Of a stretch of 64,000 bases of DNA, positions 36,447-46,534 are shown in pieces; within the stretch, counting starts at the first letter, position 1, and each line of letters opens with the position of its first letter. The position numbers and the translations under genes were made by a program. The notes under the pieces were generated by a model that ran no database searches, was not told the origin of the DNA, and saw nothing but the letters and a program-made list of their open reading frames with translations. The stretch spans positions 310,001 to 374,000 of the forward strand of contig NZ_FOQL01000003.1 of the NCBI RefSeq assembly GCF_900113745.1. Direction: 5' to 3'. Source of the DNA: Pseudomonas guineae (GTDB lineage: Bacteria > Pseudomonadota > Gammaproteobacteria > Pseudomonadales > Pseudomonadaceae).

Positions 36447-36847
36447 ACCGCACATGGACTATCGGTCTACTGGCTGCAAGCCTTGCAGGCTGCGCCACAT
36501 CCTCGCCGCAACTGCAAACCGAACAGACCTACCAAGTGGAATGGATAGGTGAACGTCCACTGATCGACAGCAGTCACCTAACCATCACCCTGGGGGATGA
36601 TGGTCGCGCCTATGGTAACGCGGGCTGTAACCACTGGTTTGCCGGCTATACCCTGACAGGCGCGCAGATCAGTTTCAGTGCCGCAGGCAGCACGCGTAAA
36701 ATGTGCGCACCGGCGCTGATGGAGCAGGAAGCGCGCTTTCTCGAGAACCTAAGCACAGTGCAGCGCTGGGACTTCTCCGCCACCGAGCAACTGCGTCTGT
36801 GGCCTGCAGAAGGCAAGCCGCTTCGCTTATGGCCAGAAGACAGTTAA
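36443..36847 (+). CDS. META-domain (HslJ-like) lipoprotein
   Basis: 134 aa. Lipobox LAGC with Cys17 shows an outer- or inner-membrane lipoprotein; the residue after the Cys is Ala, favouring the outer membrane. The META domain is visible as LTITLGDDGRAYGNAGCNHWFAG (core GNAGCNHWFAGY) and TRKMCAPALMEQEARFL, the two blocks typical of HslJ/META proteins. The family is linked with envelope stress and novobiocin/heat tolerance in E. coli; the biochemical role is unknown. Its start overlaps the preceding stop (ATGA). Confidence 0.88.
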   Translation: MNRTWTIGLLAASLAGCATSSPQLQTEQTYQVEWIGERPLIDSSHLTITLGDDGRAYGNAGCNHWFAGYTLTGAQISFSAAGSTRKMCAPALMEQEARFLENLSTVQRWDFSATEQLRLWPAEGKPLRLWPEDS

Positions 36848-36864
36848 GCCCCCACACCCCGCAT

Positions 36865-36893
36865 AAAAAAGGGAGCCCGAAGGCTCCCTTTTT
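36865..36893. terminator. bidirectional terminator between META lipoprotein and aapP
   Basis: AAAAAGGGAGCC and GGCTCCCTTTTT around a CGAA tetraloop. It serves the plus-strand lipoprotein gene and the convergent amino-acid ABC operon. Confidence 0.92.
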
Positions 36894-36907
36894 ATAACAG
36901 CTGTAAA

Positions 36908-37669
36908 TCAGTGGATTATCTGACTGAGGAACAGCTGGGTCCGCTCGTTCTGCGGGTTAGTGAAGAAGGCTTCTGGCTCATTTTCTTCAACGATCTCGCC
37001 TTTATCGAGGAAAATCACCCGGTTCGCCACGGTACGGGCAAAGCCCATCTCATGGGTTACACAGAGCATGGTCATGCCGTCTTCAGCCAGGCCAACCATG
37101 GTATCGAGTACCTCTTTGACCATTTCTGGATCGAGGGCCGAGGTTGGCTCGTCGAAGAGCATAATTTTCGGTTTCATACACAGCGCACGGGCAATCGCCA
37201 CACGCTGCTGCTGGCCACCGGACAGCTGCCCGGGATACTTATGGGCTTGCTCTGGAATGCGTACGCGCTCCAAGTAGTGCATGGCCACTTCCTCGGCTTC
37301 GCGCTTGGGCATCTTGCGCACCCACATAGGCGCCAGGGTGCAGTTCTGCAGCACGGTGAGGTGCGGAAACAGATTGAAGTGCTGGAACACCATACCCACT
37401 TCGCGACGCACGGCCTCGATATGCTTAAGGTCGTGGGTCAACTCGGTACCGTCGATAATGATGCGGCCCTGCTGATGCTCTTCCAAACGGTTAAGGCAGC
37501 GAATCGCGGTGGACTTGCCCGAACCAGATGGGCCACAGAGCACGATACGCTCGCCCTGCTGCACACTCAGGTTGATGTCCTTGAGTACGTGGAATTGGCC
37601 GTACCACTTGTGCACACCTTCCATGAGGATCATCGGCTCGGCGCTGGTTTGTTTGATTGCTTCAGGCAT
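36908..37669 (-). CDS. aapP: amino-acid ABC transporter ATP-binding protein (AapP type)
   Basis: 253 aa ATPase of the polar amino-acid ABC family. Walker [11 protein letters not shown] (about 46-55), Q-loop [12 protein letters not shown], signature [15 protein letters not shown] (about 147-161), Walker [15 protein letters not shown], and the H-loop CVTHEMGFA. It powers general L-amino-acid uptake together with the two permeases and binding protein upstream. Last gene of a four-gene minus-strand operon; gap to the permease gene 11 bp. Confidence 0.93.
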   Translation of the reverse strand: MPEAIKQTSAEPMILMEGVHKWYGQFHVLKDINLSVQQGERIVLCGPSGSGKSTAIRCLNRLEEHQQGRIIIDGTELTHDLKHIEAVRREVGMVFQHFNLFPHLTVLQNCTLAPMWVRKMPKREAEEVAMHYLERVRIPEQAHKYPGQLSGGQQQRVAIARALCMKPKIMLFDEPTSALDPEMVKEVLDTMVGLAEDGMTMLCVTHEMGFARTVANRVIFLDKGEIVEENEPEAFFTNPQNERTQLFLSQIIH

Positions 37670-37680
37670 TGAAAGGTCTC

Positions 37681-38778
37681 CTAACGCTTATGGCCGGTGT
37701 CCAGCTTGCGCTCCAAATGTTGGGAGTAGCGGGACATACCAAAACAGAAAATCCAGAAAATTAGTGCAGCGAATACGTAGCCTTCAGTGGCCATGCCCAG
37801 CCAAGCCGGGTCGGTGGTGGCTTGTTTGATGCTGTTGAGCAAGTCAAACAGACCGATGATGATCACCAGGCTGGTGTCCTTGAACAGCGCAATAAAGGTG
37901 TTAACGATCCCGGGGATCACCAACTTCATGGCTTGCGGCAGAATCACCAAGCCCATCGTTCGCCAGTAACCCAGGCCCATGGCCGCAGCGGCTTCGTACT
38001 GACCTTTGGGTATTGCCTGAAGCCCACCGCGCACCACTTCAGCGATGTAGGCCGACTGGAACAGAATCACCCCGATCAATGCCCGCATCAGCTTGTCGAA
38101 ACTCATACCCTCTGGGAGGAATAGCGGCAGCATCACCGAAGACATAAACAGCACAGTGATCAGGGGTACGCCACGCCAGAACTCGATAAAGGTTACGCAG
38201 ATCACCCGGATGGCAGGCATATCCGAACGCCGCCCCAGCGCCAACACGACACCCAGCGGCAAAGCGCCTGCAATACCGACAGCAGCAATCACCAGGGTCA
38301 ACATCAGGCCACCCCAACGGCTAGTAGACACCGTTGACAGGCCGAAGAAACCACCGTGCAGCAACCAATACGCCACCAGCGGGTAGACCACCAAGAAAAC
38401 CAGGCCATAAAACGCTTTACGTGGTATCTGCGGAATGAATAGCGGGGCGGCACCGATCACCGCCAACCACAGGGTCAGGTCAACGCGCCAACGCAGCTCG
38501 GTCGGGTAAAAACCGTACATGAACTGACCGAAACGTTGCTGCACAAACACCCAGCACGCCCCGCCGCTGGTGCAGTCGGCACGGGTAGTACCGGTCCAGT
38601 CGGCATCGATCAAGGCCCACTGAATCAGTGGCGGCACAATCAGCCAGACCAAATACGCAGCGAACAGCGTTAGTAGCGTATTGAACCAGCTGGAAAATAG
38701 GTTGGCACGCAGCCAACCGACTACACCAACGCTCAGCGCGGGTGGCGGTAAATCAGGTTTAAACGTATGAATTTGCAT
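37681..38778 (-). CDS. aapM: amino-acid ABC transporter permease (AapM type)
   Basis: 365 aa. Long AapM-type permease with extra N-terminal helices before the conserved core. The core includes [18 protein letters not shown] and the EAA-loop motif [22 protein letters not shown] (core [19 protein letters not shown]), where the ATPase docks. It forms the membrane channel with the second permease. Nine bases separate it from the upstream permease gene. Confidence 0.92.
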   Translation of the reverse strand: MQIHTFKPDLPPPALSVGVVGWLRANLFSSWFNTLLTLFAAYLVWLIVPPLIQWALIDADWTGTTRADCTSGGACWVFVQQRFGQFMYGFYPTELRWRVDLTLWLAVIGAAPLFIPQIPRKAFYGLVFLVVYPLVAYWLLHGGFFGLSTVSTSRWGGLMLTLVIAAVGIAGALPLGVVLALGRRSDMPAIRVICVTFIEFWRGVPLITVLFMSSVMLPLFLPEGMSFDKLMRALIGVILFQSAYIAEVVRGGLQAIPKGQYEAAAAMGLGYWRTMGLVILPQAMKLVIPGIVNTFIALFKDTSLVIIIGLFDLLNSIKQATTDPAWLGMATEGYVFAALIFWIFCFGMSRYSQHLERKLDTGHKR

Positions 38779-38787
38779 GGCTGCTCC

Positions 38788-39972
38788 TTACCGCTCGATC
38801 AGCGCAATGCGCTTGTTGTACCAGTTCATCAGCATGGAAATACTGATGCTGATCGCCAGGTAAACGCTCATGGTGATGGCAATCACCTCGATGGCTTGTC
38901 CGGTCTGATTGAGTACCGTACCGGCGAACAGCGAGACCATGTCCGGGTAACCGATACCGGCAGCCAGCGAGGAGTTCTTCGCCAGATTCAGGTATTGGCT
39001 GGTCAGCGGCGGAATAATTACCCGCAGTGCCTGCGGAATAATCACCAGACGCAAGGTCTTGCCAGCAGGAAGGCCCAAAGAGCGCGCTGCCTCGGTTTGC
39101 CCATGATTGACGGCCTGGATACCGGAACGTACGTTTTCAGCGATAAAAGCGGCGGTGTAGATGGTCAACGCCAAGGTCAACGCCATCAACTCAGGAATCA
39201 GCACCCAGCCGCCCGTAAAGTTGAAGCCAGTAAGCGCCGGCATACTCCACTGCAACGGATTGCCGCCCAGCAGAATCGCCAGGCCTGGCAGCCCGATCAG
39301 CAGGGGGATCGCCCCCAAAGAAACCGGGAACAACCGGCCGGTGGCCTCAAAACGCGCCTTCGACCAACGCGACAGCAGCATCACACCAATAATCGCCACA
39401 ATCACCGCGCCAGCAAACAGACCGAAGTTATCCCCCGGGCTTGGCGCTGGCATATACAGGCCACGGCTGTTGAGGAAAAACGTCTCGCCCACGCCCATGC
39501 TTTGCCGCGGCCCTGGCAGGGAGAGCATCACCGCGAAGTACCAGAAGAAAATTTGCAGCAGCGGCGGGATATTTCGGAAGATTTCGATGTAAACGGTTGC
39601 CAGCTTGCTGATCAACCAATTGGGCGACAGACGCGCCACCCCCAGAAGGAAACCTAATAGCGTCGCCAGGACAATACCAATCACCGACACCAACAAGGTG
39701 TTGAGCAGGCCCACCACGAAAACACGCCCATAGGAGTTGCTTTCGTCGTAGTCGATCAGGTGCTGGGCGATGCCGAAGCCGGCGCTGTTATTGAGAAAGG
39801 AAAAACCAGAGGTAATCCCACGCTTCTCTAGGTTGGTCTGGGTGTTGTCAAACAGAAACCAGCCGAGCGCCACAACAGCGATAACGGCAAGAATTTGAAA
39901 TAGCCAGGCACGTGCCTTGGGGTCGGTCCAGACCGATCCACCGGGGCGCGGGGCATTTGCAGTGGTTTGCAT
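38788..39972 (-). CDS. aapQ: amino-acid ABC transporter permease (AapQ type)
   Basis: 394 aa. N-terminal helix at about 27-45, periplasmic segment, then the permease core with VYIEIFRNIPPLLQIFFWYF and the EAA loop EAARSLGLPAGKTLRLVIIPQ (core RSLGLPAGKTLRLVIIPQA). Length and layout match AapQ of general L-amino-acid transporters. Preceded by two strong hairpins that separate it from the binding-protein gene, probably lowering its expression relative to aapJ. Confidence 0.92.
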   Translation of the reverse strand: MQTTANAPRPGGSVWTDPKARAWLFQILAVIAVVALGWFLFDNTQTNLEKRGITSGFSFLNNSAGFGIAQHLIDYDESNSYGRVFVVGLLNTLLVSVIGIVLATLLGFLLGVARLSPNWLISKLATVYIEIFRNIPPLLQIFFWYFAVMLSLPGPRQSMGVGETFFLNSRGLYMPAPSPGDNFGLFAGAVIVAIIGVMLLSRWSKARFEATGRLFPVSLGAIPLLIGLPGLAILLGGNPLQWSMPALTGFNFTGGWVLIPELMALTLALTIYTAAFIAENVRSGIQAVNHGQTEAARSLGLPAGKTLRLVIIPQALRVIIPPLTSQYLNLAKNSSLAAGIGYPDMVSLFAGTVLNQTGQAIEVIAITMSVYLAISISISMLMNWYNKRIALIER

Positions 39973-39985
39973 AGGAGCCCTCTTG

Positions 39986-40019
39986 GACTTTCATGCCCGC
40001 GACGGCGGGCATGAAAGTC
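39986..40019 (-). promoter_or_regulatory. 15-bp perfect hairpin in the aapJ-aapQ gap
   Basis: GACTTTCATGCCCGC (39986-40000) and its complement (40005-40019) form a 15-bp stem with a GACG loop, ending 14 bp before the aapQ start. There is no T-run on the minus strand. Such a structure can protect the upstream binding-protein message from 3' decay and limit read-through. Confidence 0.7.
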
Positions 40020-40036
40020 ACATCAATCAGAACAAT

Positions 40037-40063
40037 GTCAGCCACTCAGGGCGAGTGGCTGAC
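40037..40063 (-). promoter_or_regulatory. second hairpin directly after aapJ
   Basis: GTCAGCCACTC (40037-40047) pairs with GAGTGGCTGAC (40053-40063) around AGGGC, 10 bp after the aapJ stop. With the hairpin at 39986-40019 it makes a tandem pair between binding-protein and permease genes. Confidence 0.7.
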
Positions 40064-40072
40064 AGCAGACGG

Positions 40073-41101
40073 TCAGCGCACCGGCGGTGCGTATTGCAGA
40101 CCACCTTTGTTCCACAGGGCGTTGAGGCCACGTTCGATCTTCAGCTGGCTGCCGACACCGACGTTACGCTCGAAGCTTTCGCCGTAGTTACCAACTTGCT
40201 TAACGATCTGAACGGCCCAGTCTTTCGGCAGTTTTAGGTCTTTACCAAACTCACCTTCGGCACCGAGCAGACGTGCTACGTCGGGGTTTTTAGTGGATTT
40301 GGCTTGCTCTTCAACGTTGGCCGAGGTGATGCCCAGCTCTTCGGCGTTGACCATCGCGTACAGCGACCAGCGCACGATGTCGAACCACTCTTCGTCACCC
40401 TGGCGTACAACCGGACCCAGTGGCTCTTTCGAGATCACTTCCGGCAGCACTACATAGGACTCAGGATCAGCCAGCTTGATGCGCTGTGCATATAGCTGCG
40501 ACTGGTCGGAGGTCAGCACGTCACAACGGCCTGCTTCAACCGATTTGGCGCTCTCGTCGGAGGTGTCGTAAGTGATGGGGGTGTACTTCAGGTTGTTAGC
40601 ACGGAAGTAGTCGGAGAGGTTCAGCTCGGTCGTGGTACCTGCCTGGATGCAGACAGTCGCACCGTCGAGCTCCTTAGCGCTGGAAACGCCGAGCTTCTTG
40701 TTAACCAGGAAGCCTTGACCGTCGTAGTAGTTAACGCCGGCAAAATTCAGGCCCAGGCCGGAATCGCGCGAGCTGGTCCAAGTGGTGTTACGCGAAAGGA
40801 CGTCGACTTCGCCAGACTGCAACGCGGTGAAGCGCTCTTTGGCGGTCAACGGGCTGTACTTAACCTTGGTTGCATCGCCGAACACCGCAGCAGCAACTGC
40901 ACGGCATACGTCAACGTCGAGGCCCATGTAGTTACCTTTCTCGTCGGCGTAGGAAAAGCCAGGCAGACCATCGCTGATGCCGCACTGAACAAAACCTTTC
41001 TTCTGGATTGCGTCCAAAGTAGCGCCAGCTTGAGCAAAACTGCTGACGCCAAGTACAGCGGCGGTGGTCAGTACTGCCAGTGTGGATTTCACCATCTTCA
41101 T
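40073..41101 (-). CDS. aapJ: periplasmic general amino-acid-binding protein (AapJ type)
   Basis: 342 aa from the ATG at 41101, which has GGAGG 6 nt upstream; a longer frame to 41194 precedes the signal peptide and is rejected. Signal peptide MKMVKSTLAVLTTAAVLGVS ends at FAQA (about residue 23). The mature protein opens ATLDAIQKKGFVQCGISDGL, and shows LDVDVCRAVAAAVFGDATKV (family signature of solute-binding protein 3; core GLDVDVCRAVAAAVFG) and VNAEELGITSANV. It captures L-amino acids for the AapQMP complex. Confidence 0.94.
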   Translation of the reverse strand: MKMVKSTLAVLTTAAVLGVSSFAQAGATLDAIQKKGFVQCGISDGLPGFSYADEKGNYMGLDVDVCRAVAAAVFGDATKVKYSPLTAKERFTALQSGEVDVLSRNTTWTSSRDSGLGLNFAGVNYYDGQGFLVNKKLGVSSAKELDGATVCIQAGTTTELNLSDYFRANNLKYTPITYDTSDESAKSVEAGRCDVLTSDQSQLYAQRIKLADPESYVVLPEVISKEPLGPVVRQGDEEWFDIVRWSLYAMVNAEELGITSANVEEQAKSTKNPDVARLLGAEGEFGKDLKLPKDWAVQIVKQVGNYGESFERNVGVGSQLKIERGLNALWNKGGLQYAPPVR

Positions 41102-42237
<1,136 letters not shown>

Positions 42238-42259
42238 CTGCCTGCAAGCGAGAACGCCT

Positions 42260-44161
42260 ATGCCTGCCATCCCCGCCATCAAAACCCTGCGTGACATCCA
42301 GCAGATCGAGCAAACCCCACTGGCAGAGCGCAACCTGCCGGCCAGCACCTATGAGTTGATCCGCCGCAGCGCAGTGCGGCAACCTGATGCGCCGGCGCTG
42401 TCGTTTATCCTTCAAGGCACGGCTGATGAGGCGGCATACCGCCTCACCTACGGGCAACTGCTGGGCAAGATCAACCAGACCGCCAACGCCTTCCATCGCC
42501 TGGGCCTGCGCCCAGGTAAGGCAGTGTCGTTTCTGCTGCCGAACCTGCCGCACACCCATTTCACCATCTGGGGGGGTGAAGCGGCCGGGATCGTCAATGC
42601 GATCAACCCACTGCTCGACCCGGAGCATATCGCCGAGTTGATCCAGGCCTCGGATTCAGAACTTCTGGTCACCCTCGCCCCCTTCCCCGGCACCGACTTA
42701 TGGGCCAAGGTCGAAGGCCTGCGCGAGCAACTGCCTAACCTCAAGGCAATTATCTGCGTGGACATGGCCAACCTGTTGCCGGAGCCGCAGCGCAGTTCAC
42801 TCAAGACGCAACGCGGCCCTCTGCCCGATGGCGTACTGGACTTCGACGAGCTGATTGCCGGTTGCCCGGACGACCACCTGGAAAGCGGCCGCGTTATCGC
42901 CCCTGACGACATTGCCAGCTACTTCCACACCGGCGGCACCACCGGCACGCCGAAACTTGCGCCGCATAGCCATGGCAATGAAGTGGCCATGGCCTTCAGC
43001 ATGAACTTGGTGACCGACTTTGCACCCGGCGATGTCACCCTTTGCGGCCTGCCGTTGTTTCATGTCAATGGCGTGATTGTCACCGGCCTTACCGCGTTTA
43101 TTGGCGGGGCCGAAGTGTTGCTGGCCACACCTCAGGGTTACCGCAACCCAAACCTGATCAGCAATTTCTGGGCGATCATCGAACGGCACAACGTCAGTTT
43201 CTTCAGCGGCGTACCGACTATTTATGCTGGCCTGCTGCAAGTGCCTAGCAAAGGCTATGACCTCAGCTCGCTGAAATACGCCCTGTGCGGTGCCGCGCCA
43301 ATGCCAGTGGAACTGATCCGTCAGTTTGAGAGCAAAACCGGGCTGACCCTAATCGAAGGCTACGGTCTGACCGAAGGCACCTGCGGCAGCAGCGCCAACC
43401 CGCCCGCTGGTGAGCGGCGCGCAGGCTCCATCGGCCTACCGATGCCGTATTGCGAAGTGGCCATCAAGGTACTCGATGAGCAAGGCAACTATTTGAGGGA
43501 TGCCGCGCACAATGAAATCGGCAACCTGTGCATCCGCGGCGCCACTGTATTCAAGGGCTACCTGCAGACCAGCAAAAATGCGGGCATCTGGGTCGACGAT
43601 AACTGGTTTAACAGCGGCGACCTGGGACGCGTGGATGCCGACGGTTATATCTGGCTGACCGGCCGCAGCAAGGACCTGATCATCCGCGGCGGCCACAACA
43701 TCGACCCGCAGATGATCGAAGAAGCCCTGCACAAACACCCTGCCGTAGCCATGGCGGCGGCGGTCGGCAAGCCGGACGAAAAGGCCGGTGAACTCCCCGT
43801 GGTGTATGTCCAGCTCAAGCCCGGCGCACAGGCCAGCGAGGCTGAGCTACTGGCGCATGCCGCCGAACATATCCCCGAGCGCGCGGCGATCCCTAAGGAC
43901 GCCTGGATCATCGAGGCTATTCCATTGACTGCCGTTGGAAAAACCTTCAAACCAGCGCTGCGCTTCGACGCCATCGCTCGCGTCTACCAAGCAGCACTGG
44001 CGGAGCTGGATCAACGCCTGCGCGTTGAAGTACTGAGCGACGATAAACGCGGCCAGGTCGCGCACATCTATTTGCCCGCAGGCCAAACTGCCCTGGCAGA
44101 CGCCGTGTCTCAGCGCCTGGGCGGCTTTGCCGTCGCCATAGAATTGCATCCAGCCGAGTAA
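42260..44161 (+). CDS. acyl-CoA synthetase (AMP-binding enzyme)
   Basis: 633 aa adenylate-forming enzyme. P-loop-like motif HTGGTTGTPKLAPHSHGNE (about 217-235), the LIEGYGLTEGT motif (about 360-370), SGDLGRVDADGYIWLTGR (about 453-470) and the hinge/lysine region IIRGGHNIDP. It activates a carboxylic acid to an acyl-CoA. The tail (about 580-633) runs beyond the usual end of the AMP-binding domain. Order esterase / synthetase / (…)/ rhlB is known in other Pseudomonas. The substrate chain length is not readable. Confidence 0.9.
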   Translation: MPAIPAIKTLRDIQQIEQTPLAERNLPASTYELIRRSAVRQPDAPALSFILQGTADEAAYRLTYGQLLGKINQTANAFHRLGLRPGKAVSFLLPNLPHTHFTIWGGEAAGIVNAINPLLDPEHIAELIQASDSELLVTLAPFPGTDLWAKVEGLREQLPNLKAIICVDMANLLPEPQRSSLKTQRGPLPDGVLDFDELIAGCPDDHLESGRVIAPDDIASYFHTGGTTGTPKLAPHSHGNEVAMAFSMNLVTDFAPGDVTLCGLPLFHVNGVIVTGLTAFIGGAEVLLATPQGYRNPNLISNFWAIIERHNVSFFSGVPTIYAGLLQVPSKGYDLSSLKYALCGAAPMPVELIRQFESKTGLTLIEGYGLTEGTCGSSANPPAGERRAGSIGLPMPYCEVAIKVLDEQGNYLRDAAHNEIGNLCIRGATVFKGYLQTSKNAGIWVDDNWFNSGDLGRVDADGYIWLTGRSKDLIIRGGHNIDPQMIEEALHKHPAVAMAAAVGKPDEKAGELPVVYVQLKPGAQASEAELLAHAAEHIPERAAIPKDAWIIEAIPLTAVGKTFKPALRFDAIARVYQAALAELDQRLRVEVLSDDKRGQVAHIYLPAGQTALADAVSQRLGGFAVAIELHPAE

Positions 44162-44314
44162 GCAATAGCCTGGGACTGGGATTGCGCCGCAATTGTGACC
44201 AACCATTCAACTTTATACCGCTGGTCGCCCGAGTGTAAGACAAGGATTGTCAGCCCTCAGGCAGCGGCATAAGGTCAAACACGGTAATCGTCCGAACAAC
44301 AGGGAGCGTTAACG

Positions 44315-44359
44315 ATGCCCCGTTCACCCAACACACCATTTCGCCCGTCGAGCAGATGA
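44315..44359 (+). CDS. putative 14-residue leader peptide upstream of the GGDEF gene
   Basis: ATG at 44315 with GGGAG 8 nt before it opens a 14-codon frame (MPRSPNTPFRPSSR). Its TGA overlaps the ATG of the GGDEF gene as ATGA. The GGDEF gene has only a weak site of its own, so coupling to this leader is plausible. Whether the peptide matters beyond coupling is unknown. Confidence 0.45.
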   Translation: MPRSPNTPFRPSSR

Positions 44360-45294
44360 AAAGCGCCCCTTGGCAGGCCGACCTGCAACAGCTGCGCCAG
44401 CTGCGTTTGTTCAATAACGTTGCCGCCAGCAGCATTGATCAGTTGCTCAAAGATTTTCTCGCCTGCGACTTGGAAACTAGCGAAGTGCTGCTCTCGCCCG
44501 CCAATCGCAACCAATACCTTTACCTGCTGCTCAAAGGCCAACTCAAAGTCTACCTCGGCTCGCTCGACAGTCAGCCGGTGAGCACCCTGAAAGTCGGTGA
44601 CTGCGCCGGTGAAATCAGCTTTATCGACAATGAACACCCGTCTGCCTTTGTCGTCGCAACCGAACCCTGCTGCGTGCTGCGTTTACACCGCGAATCGTTA
44701 TTCAACCTGTTCCGCCAATCGCCTGAGCTGATGCAAAATCTGCTCGAACTGCTCTGCGACCGCGTACGCCAAGGCAACCGGATCATTCTCGACAGCGAAC
44801 AGAACGCTAATATTGATGCACTGACCGGAGCCTACAATCGCCGTTGGCTGGAACATATTTTCGAGCGCGAGAGCACTCGCAGCGCCTTCAATGGCAAGCC
44901 CCTGTGCATGCTGATGCTGGATGTCGACCACTTCAAAGCCTACAACGATCAGCACGGCCATCTCGCCGGTGATTATGCCTTGTGCATGCTGTCCAATACC
45001 TTACACAACCAGCTACGGCCCAAAGACAGCCTGACCCGCTTCGGCGGTGAAGAATTCGTCATTTTGCTACCAGAAATCAGCGCCGATGAGGCCCGCAGCA
45101 TTGGCGAACGGCTGCGCACAGCCATGAGCCAGATCAGCTCATTTCATTCGCCAATTGGCGTACAGCCAGGCGTAACCGTGTCCATTGGTCTCGCGCAAAT
45201 GCAGCCGAAGGACAGCTTACATGGCCTTATTGCTCGCGCCGACAGCGCGTTGTACCAAGCTAAGCAGCAAGGTCGCGACTGCCTCTGCGGCTGA
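44356..45294 (+). CDS. cNMP-binding-domain diguanylate cyclase
   Basis: 312 aa soluble protein. The N-terminal cyclic-nucleotide-binding-like domain (about 15-130; LLLKGQLKVYLG, VGDCAGEISFIDNEHPSAFV) resembles Crp-family sensors. The GGDEF domain (about 150-312) has DALTGAYNRRWL, DVDHFKAYND, active site GGEEF (in TRFGGEEFVILLP) and an intact inhibitory I-site RPKD five residues before it. It is expected to make c-di-GMP from GTP with product inhibition, gated by an unknown ligand. A PilZ protein is encoded at 19749. Confidence 0.92.
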   Translation: MKSAPWQADLQQLRQLRLFNNVAASSIDQLLKDFLACDLETSEVLLSPANRNQYLYLLLKGQLKVYLGSLDSQPVSTLKVGDCAGEISFIDNEHPSAFVVATEPCCVLRLHRESLFNLFRQSPELMQNLLELLCDRVRQGNRIILDSEQNANIDALTGAYNRRWLEHIFERESTRSAFNGKPLCMLMLDVDHFKAYNDQHGHLAGDYALCMLSNTLHNQLRPKDSLTRFGGEEFVILLPEISADEARSIGERLRTAMSQISSFHSPIGVQPGVTVSIGLAQMQPKDSLHGLIARADSALYQAKQQGRDCLCG

Positions 45295-45397
45295 ATATGC
45301 CGACTACAAGCTGCAGCGCGGTGCTGCTGTGGCACGCCTCTCCCTCACTCTTGCTAGAGTGCTGCGCACAATAACAATGCTCGGATGGCACGTTTCT

Positions 45398-46428
45398 ATG
45401 CGCAAGCTTCTTATTGGTCTGTTGATTGTCTTGCTGATTGCTGTAGAGGCTGTATTGGCCCTGCCTTCATTGCTTGATCGCAAGATGAACAGCGTCGAAG
45501 TCCCCCCCCTTACCCCACCAGCGCGCCGGCCAAGCAACTGCATCAACAGTTGTTTATCGCGGACTTGCATGACGATGTACTGCTCTGAGGACGAAACTGA
45601 CAACATCACCCTGCTAGCCATGGCCCAACGCTGGCCTCGGGAAACCTGGAACAGCCTGCTACAACGCGCCCTGTACCAGGCGCATAAACTCAACGAGGCC
45701 AGTGCCAACAGCGATGGCCGCCTGGTACTGATCAAAAACCGTAGCGACCTGGCCCGCTTTGTCAGCGCCTGGCAACAAGACCCGCAACGCGTAGCGGCAA
45801 TCCTCGCCACCGAAGGTTTACAGCCGATCCAAGGCAAGCTGGAGAACGTTGATGCACTCTACCAGGCCGGTTTTCGTATCGCTGGCCTAACCCACTTTTT
45901 CGATAATGAAGTTGGCGGCTCCGCCCATGACCTGGAAAAAGGCGGCCTTACGCCACTTGGCCGCCAGGTGATCAAGCGCCTGGAAGCGAAATCCATGCTG
46001 ATCGACCTGGCTCACGCCTCTCGCCCACTAATCGATGACGTGCTGGGCATGACCACGCGCCAGTACTGGTCTCGCACACCGGCGTCGAAGGTATCTGCAT
46101 AGGCACCCGCAACCTGAGTGACAAACACCTGCAGGCCATCGCAGCCACCGGCGGAGTAATCGGCATCGGTTACTGGGATGCTGCTGTCTGCCCCACCTCC
46201 GGCGCGGCCATCGTCAATGCCATCCGTTATACAGTCGACAGGGTTGGCGTCGAGCACGTGGCGCTAGGTTCGGACTTCAATGGCACCATTCATGCGCCCT
46301 TTGACGTAACCGGCTTGCCACAATTGACCCAAGGCCTGCTCGAAGCCGGCTTCAGCCACGCCGACATTGCCGCCATCATGGGCGGCAATGTGCAGCGCCT
46401 GCTCCTAAGCAGCCTACCAAGGGACTGA
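45398..46428 (+). pseudogene. broken membrane dipeptidase (peptidase M19) gene
   Basis: Starts MRKLLIGLLIVLLIAVEAVLA (membrane anchor). Near 45525 the frame slips: the family sequence APAKQLHQQLFIADLHDDVLL is in another frame (core FIADLHDDVLL), ending at a TGA. Codons then jump to ETDNITLLAMAQRWP, so about 40 residues after the metal-binding HxD are missing. A second shift near 46061 (one C lost in CGCCAG) moves the rest, PVLVSHTGVEGI to LLLSSLPRD-stop, into a third frame. Two frameshifts plus an internal deletion make it non-functional. Intact M19 enzymes are zinc dipeptidases. Confidence 0.9.
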
Positions 46429-46534
46429 AAGTACTCATAATTTCCCGCCACCAGGCAGGATCTGGCGCGGCACTACGCCGCGCCGGCTTCTTGCATTACA
46501 CTGGCGGCTGTTCACTCCTTAACCAATTGATGAG

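Noticed and set aside
38767..39657. 296-codon plus-strand frame opposite the aapQ-type gene
   Set aside because: Antisense shadow, low-complexity His/Gln/Arg-rich translation.
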